64,000 nt of DNA from Xanthostigma xanthostigma. Lineage: Eukaryota; Arthropoda; Insecta; Raphidioptera; Raphidiidae. How positions within the stretch are numbered: the stretch's first letter is position 1; every line of letters begins with the position of its first letter. The DNA is taken from NCBI GenBank assembly GCA_963575645.1, contig OY754473.1:2728001-2792000 (forward strand). The letters are read 5' to 3'. Under the pieces are notes generated by a model. That model worked only from the letters and a program-made list of their open reading frames with translations, did not search any database and was not told the DNA's origin. Below are positions 19,933-29,930 of this stretch, piece after piece. The position numbers and the translations under genes were made by a program.

Positions 19933-20953
19933 TGTAGATAAAAAAATTAATTATAGACAATAAATTATTATATTAAAACTCTATGAGGTTATATAGTATA
20001 ATAGTAACGTTACACTTGTATACTTACTTGATAACATAAAATCATCTTTTTAAGCAAACGTTCATTGATTTTTTAAGTTCAGTTATTTTCAAAGCTTTTT
20101 ATTTATTTCATTTTATAAGAATTTAAAAGTACGAATGCGGAATGGAGTACCTACTGTTCACAGATGATAGATCGACTAAATGCAGTCACATTTTATTTTT
20201 TATGTTAGCCACCAGATGTCAGGAGTGAGCATGTCAAAGCCCAATAGGTGAGTAATTTTAATAAATAAATTTTTAACCTAAATTTGAAGCGAAAGATGCA
20301 ATATCATAGATCAAGATGACGGCGAATCAGTTTTACAAGTACCGGATTGCCATAAGGGCCGACAATCCTCTCCACAAAGGAGTCAAACTGTTTCAGCAAT
20401 ATTATCTTATTGCTCCACAAAAGGAAGCGAAGCTTCCCCAGAGAACCTACGGTTCTTATATGGAGAGCCGAAGGCTCGACTAGTGTTGATTACAACCGAG
20501 CGGGGCGCAGCCCCGCGAGGTAAGACTGTAACAAAGGTGGAGACGTAGGCTCCACAAAGGGAAGCGACAGAGAACCTACGGTTCTCAAAGTTTTGGCGAT
20601 ATCAGCATATCAGTATTTTATTTAACTTTCCGAGCAAAGCTCGGTCACCCAGGTACTTAAAGATTAACTGTCATAATATTTTGAAAACAATTGTTTCATT
20701 GTATAAAATCCCAAAACCTACTTACAATATTTAAGTATTTTCATACGTCAAAAAATTGATTTTTATAATGATAAAATTTGTAAGAAAACGATTTTTTCGA
20801 GAGATGAGACCTAGCTAAAACGATTTTTTGCCCCCCAGAATCCCTTTTCAGTAAATTTCATCCAAATCGTTACGGCCGTTTTCGTGAAAATATTTAGGGA
20901 CATAGGTACATAGATAGGTAGATACAAGATTAGCTCGTTTAATAATATAGGGA

Positions 20954-21438
20954 TTATATTTCATTTGTAATAGTGTACTACCAATTTTCAGCTCTATGCG
21001 AATTATTGTAAACCTACAACTATTTCTTGTCTATTTTGACCAGACTAACACGCTGTATAAATATGAAGTCATAATTGAAAGCCATAATATAATAATAACA
21101 ACAACAATATATAACTTCCGCATTTAAGCGATATTTGGCCCTATGTGTGTATTAATTTTAACGATGTCGTTAATTTTCGTCCCGTTCGTGCGAAATATTA
21201 TGCAAAACATTGCAAGGCTGCAGATAGAGCGAGAGAGAAAAACAATTAATTGCAAAAACGTGGACGCGGCTGCAAGAGCCAACAGCGGCCGGCATATGCA
21301 TAAAAATCTCAGGTCGAAAAGTAAAATTGCTCATGTCGAATTTTTCACTATTTTCAGTTCAAAAAAGAAAGCGGTCAAGTCCAACTCAAACATAATATGT
21401 GGAGTAGTATCGTTTTAAGAAGATGGTAGCAGCAAGAA
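20954..21438. other. Unassigned stretch
   Basis: A forward frame of 91 codons (21143-21418) is rich in basic residues but shows no recognised domain. No repeat recognised. Confidence 0.3.
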
Positions 21439-21762
21439 TATGTTCGACATATTCGAGGTGTCAGACATTTTAAATGGTTCATGTTATTTGTCAGAGAACA
21501 TTATTTTAGCGTTTTGGTTAAAGTTTTTAAGCTATCCAATTAAAAAAAAACAAACAGTATCTATAGATTATTACATGTCGTCAAAACGACATCTTTCGGA
21601 AAATTTTGAGAGAAAACGCCCCAAAATTAAGAAAAGTCATAGAGGAAATAAGTGTCAGACTAGGCCTAATGAAGCCATATACAAAGTTTGTGTCAATAAA
21701 ATTTCTGACTATTACTTGAAAACCGCTGACGCTAAAACTAGACACTTGGAGCTACAATTTCC
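21439..21762 (+). repeat. Dispersed repeat with palindromic end, copy 2
   Basis: Begins with the right half of the palindrome (TCGACATATTCGAGGTGTC is present as TTCGACATATTCGAGGTGTC) and continues through ATGGTTCATGTTATTTGTCA and GGCCTAATGAAGCCATATAC. It provides the uninterrupted reference for the hAT insertion at 61295. The 174-codon frame 21440-21964 arises by fusion of this repeat with the next one and is not a gene. Confidence 0.7.
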
Positions 21763-22349
21763 TTTTTTTGACGTGGTAACGTCTTATAAATTGATGAATC
21801 ACCAATCTTATAAATTGATAAAACACCGGCTGCATGCACGAAAAAGTGTAACGTTCCTAACGTTCCGCCTGACCCTGTGCGTGCTTTTCTCGAAAACGGC
21901 CCTAACGATTTGGATGAAATTTACTGAAAAGGGATTTTGGGGGGCAAAAAATCGTTTTAGCTAGGTCTCATCTCTCGAAAAAATCGTTTTCATACAAATT
22001 TTATCATTATAAAAATCAATTTTTTGACGTATGAAAATACTTAAATATTGTAAGTAGGTTTTGGAATTTTATATAAATAATGAAACAATTGTTTTCAAAA
22101 TATTATGACAGTTAATCTTTGAGACTTAAAATAAATACGAAAGAAAGAAAGTTAAAAAAAAACAATTATATTATAGGTGGTGAGTAATTTTAATAAATAA
22201 AATTAACCTAAATTTGAAGCAAAAGATGCAATATCATAGATTCGAATTATTATAATTATTATATAAATTTAGGTTATGTATTACGGAATACGTTATCACG
22301 TAAAACTATCGTCCATAAACCGACTTTACAGACAACCAATTTTTTTTTA
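21763..22349 (+). mobile_element. GACGTGATAACG-family element, copy 2
   Basis: Very close to copy 1 (13811-14398), including the captured Helitron-like middle section, so the mosaic form was itself amplified. Confidence 0.75.
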
Positions 22350-23026
22350 ATTTGCTGTACGACCATTTTTCTCTAAGTTATAGCCTGCTGAAAATCACCT
22401 AAAAATGTTTTTTGATCCCTTAAATTTTTCTATTAATGTACAATTGTTTGGACAACAAAAAGTGTTTTTTTGACTTTTTTAAGCAGCATGTTAAATTTTG
22501 TGAAGCAAGCATTAATAAAATGCTTTTTGCGATTACAGTTTGAAATTTGCCAATATTTTTTATAATCTGAGTGCTTAAAACATGTGTCCAAAAGAAAAAA
22601 AAACCTTGTATTAAACATACGTACTTTGCTTGATTGAAATAGATTAAAAAAAAAACAGTTTTTCCATTTTTGTCATTAATTTTTTTTTTAATCACGTAAT
22701 CACTTTTATCTTGTGGCCATAGAAATGTAACGGAATAAATAACCCAGTTTTCACAGTGTTTGCATGTTTATTTTCACCGGAATTAATTATATAACAAAAA
22801 TTAATAAATTTAACTCATGAAGGATATTTGCGTTGATAAGAAAAATAAATACAGTGAAATCTCTCTTTAACAGAAACACTTTATTCATAATAATGCTGAA
22901 GTGAGATTTTCCTGTCAAAAATAAATTCTGCAAAAAAGGATCTGAAATTAGACCAGCTGCGTTTACGAATGTTAATTATTGTCATCAAATAAGTAAGTCA
23001 TTGTCATTATTCGACAGAGTTTATTA
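22350..23026. other. AT-rich unassigned stretch
   Basis: Long A and T runs, two overlapping minus-strand frames without domain features, and no recognised repeat end. Confidence 0.3.
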
Positions 23027-23675
23027 TTTTACCATTCCAACCCACAAGTGGGGAATGGTAGATACTAGTTTATGTCAAAAATCATTTTTCAAAATTTTAC
23101 AACATTGTTTCGTTTTGAGGTACCCCGAATCCAAAAAAAACACATTTTTGGAAAAACTATGTGCGTCTGTTTGTCTGTGAACACGATACAGGTTAAACGG
23201 ATGAACGGATTGAAACCAAATTTTGGGAGGATGTTTGATATGCAAATATGCAGAGTCCTATTGTTTTGGGGGAAAATCGACGCATGCGAAGAGTTTTATA
23301 CTATAACGGGTTTTTTTATATAATAATGATATACTTTTCATAAGGCCTGATTTTATTTTTTCAAGAAAGTTTCGTTAATTTTTTTTTTTTAAATTTAATT
23401 TAAGGGTGGATCGACTACTAGGTCATTACCACCTACAAGTTTGTACGGAAACTCTCGGTGCGGTTAAAATTTTTATTATCTAAACTTAGTTTCGGAAATA
23501 TTTTGAAAATAAAAAAAAATCCGCTGTTCTTTTGTTTTGTAGATCTGTCAGAAATAAACTAGTTATGCCATAACGGTGTTTTTTATATAATAATGGTATA
23601 CTTTTCTTAACGGCTTATTAATCTCTTTATTTTTTCAGGAAAGTTTCGTTAAAAAAACTGTTTTCTAGACTTTAT
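23027..23675 (+). repeat. ACCATTCC-family repeat, copy 4, interrupted
   Basis: Starts TTTTACCATTCC. Around 23390-23475 a block with GTCATTACCACCTACAAG has no counterpart in other copies. After AATAAACTAGTTATGC the sequence jumps back to CATAACGGTGTTTTTTATAT, so part of the family is present twice. Confidence 0.7.
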
Positions 23676-24008
23676 AGTATTGAAGCTGATTTTGTAGATG
23701 GGTTTAGTCCGCACGCAGTGACAGTTCAAATGTTAACAAAAGTGAACGTTTCTTGTCTCTGAACGGAACACACACTACGGCGTCGTGTTTGTTTGGCCAT
23801 GTCGTCCTCGGGACAAGATAACGTTTCCTGATTAGTTTTTGTTCAAAACAAGCAGACGAACAAGCACGAAAAATAGTTCCGGTTTCAATTTTGAAATCCA
23901 TCTTGAGACCACAGTGACGTCATTTCCATCTTCGCAGCCAGCACGCCATCCGGCACAAGTTCTAGCAACGATTCCAACGGAAAAAAACTAGCCTTGTGTG
24001 CAGCCGCC
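23676..24008. mobile_element. TTAA-family fragment
   Basis: Right end AGCCTTGTGTGCAGCCGCC next to TTAA (24009-24012) matches the ends of the 5279-7650 element. The body shares GGGACAAGATAACGTTTCCTG. The left end is not recognisable. Confidence 0.55.
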
Positions 24009-24012
24009 TTAA

Positions 24013-24420
24013 GAACAAATTATGCTCACCTTTGACCGCTTTTCAAAAAAAAAAAACATACTGTATCGGATTTAATGAGGCTTGATAATTTAAAAATACC
24101 AATATCATCACGTTTTTATTGTCCTGTGCCTCAATGTGACAGGCCGCTGTCTGATAAATGGAAGTCATTAATTATCGGTAATTGCTATCAATTAATTATT
24201 ATTGGCTTTTATTGCTAATAATATTTTTACTTTCCCGCTATACGAAATATATTGTGACAAATTCCCCGTTGAGACGACAAAGAAGTTCGTGTGAAAGACA
24301 CACATTGTTGTCTAACAACAATCGACTCGTCATTCTGACAATGATACACTGATTGTTGTGAGGTAACAACAATCGGCTTGATGTTCCAACAATATGCGTA
24401 GGTAAAAAGAGCTGTGTTGC
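24013..24420. other. Unassigned stretch with short repeat
   Basis: The block AACAATCGGCTTGATGTT followed by CAATATGCGTAGGTAAAAA (about 24365-24405) recurs at 51.01 kb. It is a dispersed short repeat of unknown type. Confidence 0.35.
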
Positions 24421-24823
24421 AAGTTTTGAACCCCCGTTACACCTTTTTAGGGTATCAGGCGTCTTGATCCTCCGACAAAATATCCCCGGCCATAAAGGGG
24501 TATGCGAATTGTAATTCCGAAGTGAACGATAAAGGGGTATGCGAATTGTTTCGCAGTGAAACGGGAAGGGTTAAAGGAGGAGTTTAAAAAAAAACAATTC
24601 CAGAGTGAACGATAGGGATAGTTTGTCGGGGATATTTCGTCAGAGGATCAACAATCATAAAACCCCTTTTAGGGGTTGATTTTCAAAAATCCGTTTTCAG
24701 CGAATGCCTACCTCAAAATAACTGTCTGTGTGCGAAATTTCAGCCCAATCCGTCTAATGATTTGAGCTGTGCATTGATAGATCAGTCAGTCAGTCAGTCG
24801 CGGTTTCCTTCTATATATTTAGA
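24421..24823 (-). mobile_element. Helitron fragment with nested MITE
   Basis: Minus-strand 5' end TCTAAATATATAGAAGGAAA at 24823 preceded by A, then CAGTCAGTCAGT-type repeats and GACGGATTGGGCTGAAATTT. The 3' end is missing. A 188-base MITE interrupts it. Confidence 0.7.
24464..24651. mobile_element. 188-base MITE
   Basis: TTGATCCTCCGAC on the left and GTCAGAGGATCAA on the right are inverted with one difference, and AAATATCCCCG is mirrored further in. It contains two direct copies of AAAGGGGTATGCGAATTG. Confidence 0.75.
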
Positions 24824-25856
24824 TAACTGAGGTCATTAGCGTGACGCTTGAGGCCTCGTCCAAAAAACCAGACACATTTTTATAGGTAGTCTCAAAATCA
24901 GGTTGTGCTTGGGGCCCTACAAGTACGCTCGTCGCTCACAAAGGTGGATGAGTTTCTAGTGCTTAAATACATGTTGATTTATAAAATTGAAAATAGCATT
25001 AACCTTTGCATTTAAAGAAATATTTAATGATGAAAATCCTTTAAAGAATCGTATTCAAAAAGATGGAACGTAATTTTCTTTTCAAAATTTAAAAGGCGAC
25101 CGATTTACATCCTTGATAAAACGTAGAGCAAAGTTGCCTTATTTCGTATATTTTAATAATTATGGATAGTGGTATATTTGGTAGACAAATTGGTCCGGCG
25201 CACAGGATAAAGTGAGGAAAACTAAATCTATCGCAGTGTGAGCTGTGGACTAAATGAGTAATAAATCGTGCAACGGTTATAGAGTATGATTTCATGTGAC
25301 CAATAGGAGCGGAGCGTCAATGAAAAATGTAACTTAAAATTTGTCCGTCCGACAAAAACTTTTGAACGGTAACTTCGATCATCATGAAATTTGGATACAA
25401 CATTCATTTCGGTGAACTAAGATGAACGTACGTACTCATGTCCCTCCCTCCCATTCGTTCTTATAAAGTGATTGAGATAAAACTTTTGTATTTTTAATCG
25501 AAGACTGAATCCGTGATAAAAAATAGGGGTCTCCATTTAACATTTCAAAGTTCTCCCCTCCCCTCAAGAAAGGTGGGCAGGAGGTGGGGTAATTTTTGCA
25601 CCAAAGTCTTTCCCCCGTGGATTGATTTGACTCTGATCCGAGATATTTTTCCCAAAAGTGCTTACTTCTCGAGATATTTGGATGTGCCAGGTTAAAAAAC
25701 TGTGGCTGAACCTCGCCTTTTAGTGCATTTATATGTACTAATAAAGATTATTATTATTATTATTATTATATAGTAAACTATTGAAAATAAGAAATTTTTA
25801 AATATTCTGACCTACACCAGCTGTTTTACTGGATAGAATTATTTAATTGCAACATT
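24824..25856. other. Largely unassigned, part Helitron-like
   Basis: About 25270-25470 is a forward fragment of the Helitron family at 26756 and 60387 (GACCAATAGGAGCGGAGCG, CGGTGAACTAAGATGAACGT). The rest is unassigned; (TTA)n simple sequence lies near 25750. Confidence 0.45.
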
Positions 25857-26497
25857 AAAAAAAATCCAGCCAATTGGACAACGGGACCATTTCAACTTCA
25901 AAAATGTTGGCATTTGATTATAATAAAAAAATAAAATTTCTGATATACTGTGAAGTGACGCGGGTAATGGCTAGTATTCAATATGATATTTGCTATTCGT
26001 TGCCATGGTTACCTACATATGTTCCGTGTCATGTAAAAATTACTCAAAGCATGCCGAACTAGTTTATTTCTGACAGATCCATAAAACAAAAGACCGGCTG
26101 ACTTTTTTTTTATTTTCAAAATATTTCCGAAACTATAAAGTTTAGAAAAAAACATTTTTAACGAAACTTTTTTGAAAAAATAAATAGAATAATAGGCCAT
26201 TATGAAAAGTATACCATTATTATATAAAAAAACACCGTTATAGCATATATCTCTACTGCGCATGCGCCGATTTTCCCCAAAAACAATAGGGCTCTTCATA
26301 TTTGCATACCAAACATCCCCCCAAAATTTGGTTTTAATCCGCTCATCCGTGTTCACAGACTAACAGACAGAGTTTTTTCAAAAATATGTTTTTTGGATTC
26401 GGGGGACCTCAAAACGGAAAGATATTGTAAAATTATTAAAAAGTGATTTTTGACCTAAACTAGTACCATTCCGCACTTGTGGGTTGGAATGGTAAAA
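25857..26497 (-). repeat. ACCATTCC-family repeat, copy 5
   Basis: Complete-looking reversed copy from AAATCCAGCCAATTGG to TTGGAATGGTAAAA, with no large insertion. It is a good reference for the family. Confidence 0.8.
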
Positions 26498-26755
26498 TTG
26501 TTCAAAAGCAAATACTGTTTCTCTGAAACTTTAATATGATCAAGAGACAACTTTCCCCTAAAGTTTTATAAAAGATATCTTGGATTACATTCTAATAATG
26601 AAATATCAGCTTTCAAATCCTTTCATAATAATGTTTCAAAGCAAATAGGTCGGGCGTAATTAAAACATTGCACGTATATAGAAAAATTACTCACGAAAGC
26701 AGGGTCGTGGTTAGAATTGCTAGCGCTCCGTCCCGCTACACGGAGGTCTTATTAA
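26498..26755. other. Unassigned stretch
   Basis: No gene or repeat recognised. Confidence 0.3.
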
Positions 26756-27493
26756 TTAGCGGTCCCGCCCGGTTTCACCCGGGTGCAAAAGACGAATGGG
26801 GAAGGAAGGGACAAGGGTACGCACATTCATCTTAGTTTACCGAGATGAATGTTGTGTCCAAACTTCATAATGATCGGAGTTACCGTTCACAAGTTTTTGT
26901 CGTTAAAAAGCAGTATTTATACTTTTTTTAAGTAATAAATTTCTTTTAATATAATAAATATTTAATTTTAAACACTGTAGGAAAATTATTTTTATATAAG
27001 TACCTATAGTTGTAACAGTTTTCAAATGAGCTATTAAGTATTAATTAAATTTATTTAATTTTAATTAGTCGTAATAAAATTTTAAAAAATTGAAATGTAA
27101 GCCTTAGAAGAAAGCAATGTAGAAAATAAAAACAAATATATTCGCCGACGTGGGGCTTGAACCCTAGACCCTGGCATTAAGAGTCTTACGTTCTACCGAC
27201 TGAGCTATCCGGGCTTGTAAACTTCACGCGCTAATATTGCAATATTTAGTTAAGGCATTTCACCTGATAATATATTTTGTCGGACGGACTAATTTTGAGA
27301 TACATCTTGCAACATTTTTCATTGATGTTCCGCTCCAATTGGTCGTAGCGTAATATTATATAGCCTATAGCCTTCCTCGATAAATGGGCTATCCAACAAA
27401 AAAAACATTTTTCAATTCGAACCAGTAGTTTCTGATATTAGCGCGTTCAAACAACCAAACAAACTCTTCAGCTTTTTAATATATTAGTATAGA
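26756..27493 (-). mobile_element. Helitron with tRNA-Lys-like cargo
   Basis: Minus-strand 5' end TCTATACTAATATATTAAAA (27493, preceded by A); 3' end GGACCG-CTAA (26756-26759) followed by T, with a CACCCGGGTG hairpin region before it. Conserved 5' words TTGAACGCGCTAATATCAG match Helitrons described from Lepidoptera. A tRNA-like sequence lies in the middle. No Rep/helicase. Confidence 0.8.
27142..27214 (-). tRNA. tRNA-Lys(CTT)-like sequence inside a Helitron
   Basis: On the minus strand: GCCCGGATAGCTCAGTCGG (acceptor and D-arm with A box), anticodon loop CTCTTAA giving CTT (lysine), and TAGGGTTCAAGCCCCA (T arm with B box). Length is 73 bases without intron. The acceptor stem is imperfect, so function is doubtful. 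The homologous position in the Helitron at 60387 holds a related tRNA-like sequence. Confidence 0.65.
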
Positions 27494-27555
27494 TTTCACT
27501 GTACAATTACTCAAGGATCACAAGCTATTCTAAATTAAATTTAGTTTTTTCGCAG

Positions 27556-27732
27556 GAGAAGCTGAAAAGAAGAAAAGAGCCATACGAAGAAAACCAGACT
27601 GCCAGAGAAGTTTGGAATTTGATAGCCTTTAAAATCAACGTACGCAAAATCGAGCGTTACGAAAATTGTGACGAAAATGTTTCGTGTATAACAACTTCAA
27701 AACTTGAACCAAGATCCGAACCAAAAATATAG
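27556..27732 (+). CDS. Possible host terminal exon, unrecognised
   Basis: A good 3' splice site (AGTTTTTTCGCAG) is followed by 58 open codons to a TAG in the frame starting 27556. The sequence is GC-richer than its surroundings and appears single-copy here. The peptide begins EKLKRRKEPYEENQTAR and is charged. A second frame (starting GEAEKKKRAIRRK) is open for only 25 codons. No domain recognised. It could be the last coding exon of a gene lying to the left, or chance. Confidence 0.25.
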   Translation, partial: EKLKRRKEPYEENQTAREVWNLIAFKINVRKIERYENCDENVSCITTSKLEPRSEPKI

Positions 27733-27937
27733 CGTCGAATAGAGATAAAGGTGTCCGTATCGGAGAGTTCACAAGGGCGTGATGATTCCGCAATATGACG
27801 CAATTCTACGGTGCCCGGCAGGCTTTGCGTCGGACTAAATTTTGATACAGCATCGAGGGTACAACCTTGAAAGCGATGTCATTCGAAAGCTCACGAACTG
27901 CACTACAATTTTGTTATGATTGAAGTAGAATTAATTG
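27733..27937. other. Single-copy-looking flank of the possible exon
   Basis: Comparatively GC-rich and non-repetitive within the window; could be 3' untranslated sequence if the exon is real. No polyadenylation signal AATAAA was seen. Confidence 0.25.
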
Positions 27938-27940
27938 TAA

Positions 27941-28558
27941 AGGCCCCTTCACACGATACAGGATTTCCTGCTCGCTAGCTTGCTTGTAGTCTTGCAGGCC
28001 GCTTTGCACGCTACGCTGTTGGATGTGACGTCACTGATTGGTCCGCTGCTCGCTATTTTGCTATATTTGGGTGATAGGTTCAGTGCTATTTTTCATGCAA
28101 TGCTGGCTGCTAGTTTGAGAATTTGACCAATTATGGAGTCGTATTTTATCACGTGATATCGTTTGATATTCATTAAATATGGTGTTGTTTGAAAAAGCTT
28201 CCAAGTGAACAGCGATGAGGCCAAAAGTTGTAAAATCAAAATGTAAATGGACTCGAAAGGAAATAAGTTTTTACTTTGATTTTTCTCTTCTCTCCCGAAG
28301 CTTTTCGATTACTTTTAACGTCACAGTAGCAATTCGTCGACGAATTATTTCTTGCACAACCATTACATCCATATTTAAATTTCAAATATAACTGTCAAGT
28401 GTCAAACTAGCAAAGCAGCGAGCAAACAAGCAAGCTGCGTGTGAAGCGAAACTAGCAGTGCTCCCAACGAGCCACCAAGCAGGATACCATGCATGGCAAG
28501 CTGACAAGACTTCAAGCAAGCTAGCGAGCACGAAATCCTGCATCGTGTGAAGGGGCCT
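27941..28558. mobile_element. PIF/Harbinger-like MITE
   Basis: AGGCCCCTTCACACGAT and its inverse ATCGTGTGAAGGGGCCT form the ends, with the 3-base duplication TAA at 27938-27940 and 28559-28561. The inverted repeats continue inward with interruptions (AGGATTTCCTGCTCGCTAGC). A three-base TAA/TTA target and a short decayed frame inside support PIF/Harbinger. Confidence 0.85.
28271..28372 (-). pseudogene. Short N-terminal remnant in the Harbinger MITE
   Basis: Thirty-three codons from ATG to TAA on the minus strand: MDVMVVQEIIRRRIA, then a lysine/arginine-rich tail. Harbinger transposases often start with a short acidic or hydrophobic stretch followed by arginine runs, so this may be the gene start left after internal deletion. 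The similarity is weak. Confidence 0.3.
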
Positions 28559-28716
28559 TAAGTGTGGTTCTCACTCGGTGCTATCCAAAGTTACACTGGC
28601 GTAAAGCCTGTCGGGCACCGCCGAGTTCTACTTCATTCGTTCTACAATCGACCATCAAGGCCGAGTATTCACGTCAAAACTGCAGTTCGTGTCTCTTTGC
28701 TACCTATCTGATTTGT

Positions 28717-29598
28717 AATGAGCCTTTTTCTTGAAGTACGAAAAATCACTCACTAGTAGCGCTAGTAGTTCGGTAGGGACAAACACTGTCAAATCCCCAT
28801 ATAAACACACATTAAAGTGTACTTGAAAAAAAATGTTTTTAACAGAAGATGATGTTCCTGGAGCAAAACTAAAATTTGCAACTGTAAAAGATAACAATGT
28901 AGTAACATTAAAACGTTGGCTTGCGTGTCGTAATTTAAAAGTATCTGGAAAAAAAAATGAATTAATAGACAGGTTAGTATGCAGACTCTAGTAAAATATT
29001 AGCGATAAATTCAAACTGTAATAAGAGAAATTGAAAATAATTATGAATTTCAGATTTATTTCCAAATGAAATATGAATCAAAAATATAAGGTAATAAAAT
29101 AAATTTAATTAAATATAATAAATGAATATAATTTAATAAAAGATTGAGGTTATATCTCATTCTAATCAATGGTAATAAACTGTCAAAAATTTACTATTCA
29201 TTTTTTATTCATTTAATTAATTTTAAAAATAATTTCGATAACATATGTAAATGATGACTCTCAGTGATAAGTTTATCAGTTAGTTTAGTATTTAATATTT
29301 TGGAAATCTTTTATTGGTATACATCTAACCTCATCAATATGAGGTTTCATAAATGGTATAAAAAACACGTTCTCTTCTGGATATCGATTATCCGACGTAC
29401 AATTAGCAAAACTGCAATGCTTCGTTGGCATTGTACAAGTTCAAAATTTTTTTTTATTTCAGATTTATATTTTTAAATAATAAAATAATATCACGTAAAT
29501 AACATTGGTTTGCATGTAAATATTTTATGTTTGTCCCTACTACTAGTGCTGCCTCTCGTGACACTTTCGCTGCACTATTCTCAGGAAAAAGGCTCATT
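28717..29598 (+). mobile_element. TIR element carrying a SAP-domain exon
   Basis: AATGAGCCTTTTTCTTGA at the left is mirrored by TCAGGAAAAAGGCTCATT at the right, and a second pair (AGTAG..TAGGGACAAACA / TGTTTGTCCCTACTACTAGT) lies further in, giving inverted repeats of about 75 bases. Between them is one exon-like frame on the plus strand. No target duplication could be read. It looks like a non-autonomous remnant of a larger DNA transposon. Confidence 0.65.
28833..28991 (+). CDS. SAP-domain N-terminal exon of a transposon protein
   Basis: From ATG at 28833: MFLTEDDVPGA, then LKRWLACRNLKVSGKK with NELIDR. The pattern of hydrophobic residues, LKRWL-x-CR-x-L and GKK-x-ELI-x-R fits a SAP DNA-binding motif. 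The EDDVPGA lead resembles animal proteins combining SAP, SWIM and YqaJ-like nuclease parts, as far as I recall. The frame runs to a TAG at 28989-28991; alternatively a donor GACAG-GTTAGT (28970) joins an acceptor TTTCAG before 29053 or 29463, either of which continues DRFI. Later domains are absent. Confidence 0.5.
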   Translation: MFLTEDDVPGAKLKFATVKDNNVVTLKRWLACRNLKVSGKKNELIDRLVCRL

Positions 29599-29930
29599 CT
29601 CTCTGTCATCGATTCACAATAATGTCATAAATATTAAAACATGACAAAATTAATGTAAAATTTATTAAAATTAGTGTCGCGTTCGTCCTCCCCCTCAGAC
29701 TCCATGTCCGGATAATTCAAATGGCTGTCCCCTTTTTCGACAACCGACCCTGGCACAGGGGTCGCTAGATAAAGCAATTAGCATTCTCACTGAATATTAT
29801 TTTCATTAAACAAGCGCAACTAGTAAATCCTCCACAATCTAAACTGCATCGCGTATGTTAACTAACATTATGACGCGCGCATTAAAAATCGTATTAAAGG
29901 TACGGTCACATCAGAACAATAGAACGGGAC
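29599..29930. other. Single-copy-looking stretch
   Basis: No repeat seen. Could continue the possible host 3' region interrupted by the two elements to its left. No coding signal. Confidence 0.3.

Larger units (their letters stand above)
19203..20244. mobile_element. 1.04-kb palindromic element with THAP-like exons
   Basis: The left arm TTGGGCTTTGACATGCTCAC and the right arm are inverted copies for about 420 bases each, around a centre near 19620-19850. TA flanks both sides (19201-19202, 20245-20246); related uninterrupted sites at 14.22 and 22.17 kb lack the element. Both arms keep parts of the same coding exon with a 3' splice-site-like TTTATCTACAG or its mirror. THAP domains occur in P-element and Kolobok transposases, but the TA target fits neither well. 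Confidence 0.75.
18829..20656 (+). mobile_element. Inner Helitron, inserted between A and T
   Basis: Starts TCCCTATATTATTAAACGAG and ends with the same hairpin and CACCCAGGTAC as its host, but in the other orientation. Removing it restores GATAGTAA-TTAAAGATTAAC, which is exactly the uninterrupted sequence in the inner copy itself (about 19123-19148, reversed). There is no target duplication. This is the expected result of Helitron insertion. It contains the palindrome at 19203 and, at 20320-20630, sequence absent from other copies in the window. Confidence 0.85.
18740..20953 (-). mobile_element. Outer Helitron of a nested pair
   Basis: Minus-strand 5' end TCCCTATATTATTAAACGAG at 20953, preceded by A. 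Minus-strand 3' end is the hairpin CCGAGCAAAGCTCGG then TCACCCAGGTAC at 18740, followed by T. Its own sequence is 20953-20657 plus 18828-18740; the rest is the inner Helitron. It landed in the (ATT)n tail of a SINE. The GTAC end differs from the usual CTRR. Confidence 0.75.

Noticed and set aside
21440-21964. 174-codon forward open frame, the longest in the window
   Set aside because: It runs across the junction of two different dispersed repeats and both parts recur elsewhere with broken frames, so it is an accident of juxtaposition.
22420-22695. 91-codon minus-strand frame rich in lysine and phenylalanine
   Set aside because: Composition follows long A and T runs and two frames overlap; no conserved motif.
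25740-25772. Possible CRISPR-like or array structure in (TTA)n and other short repeats
   Set aside because: Simple microsatellite sequence without spacers; the organism is clearly eukaryotic.
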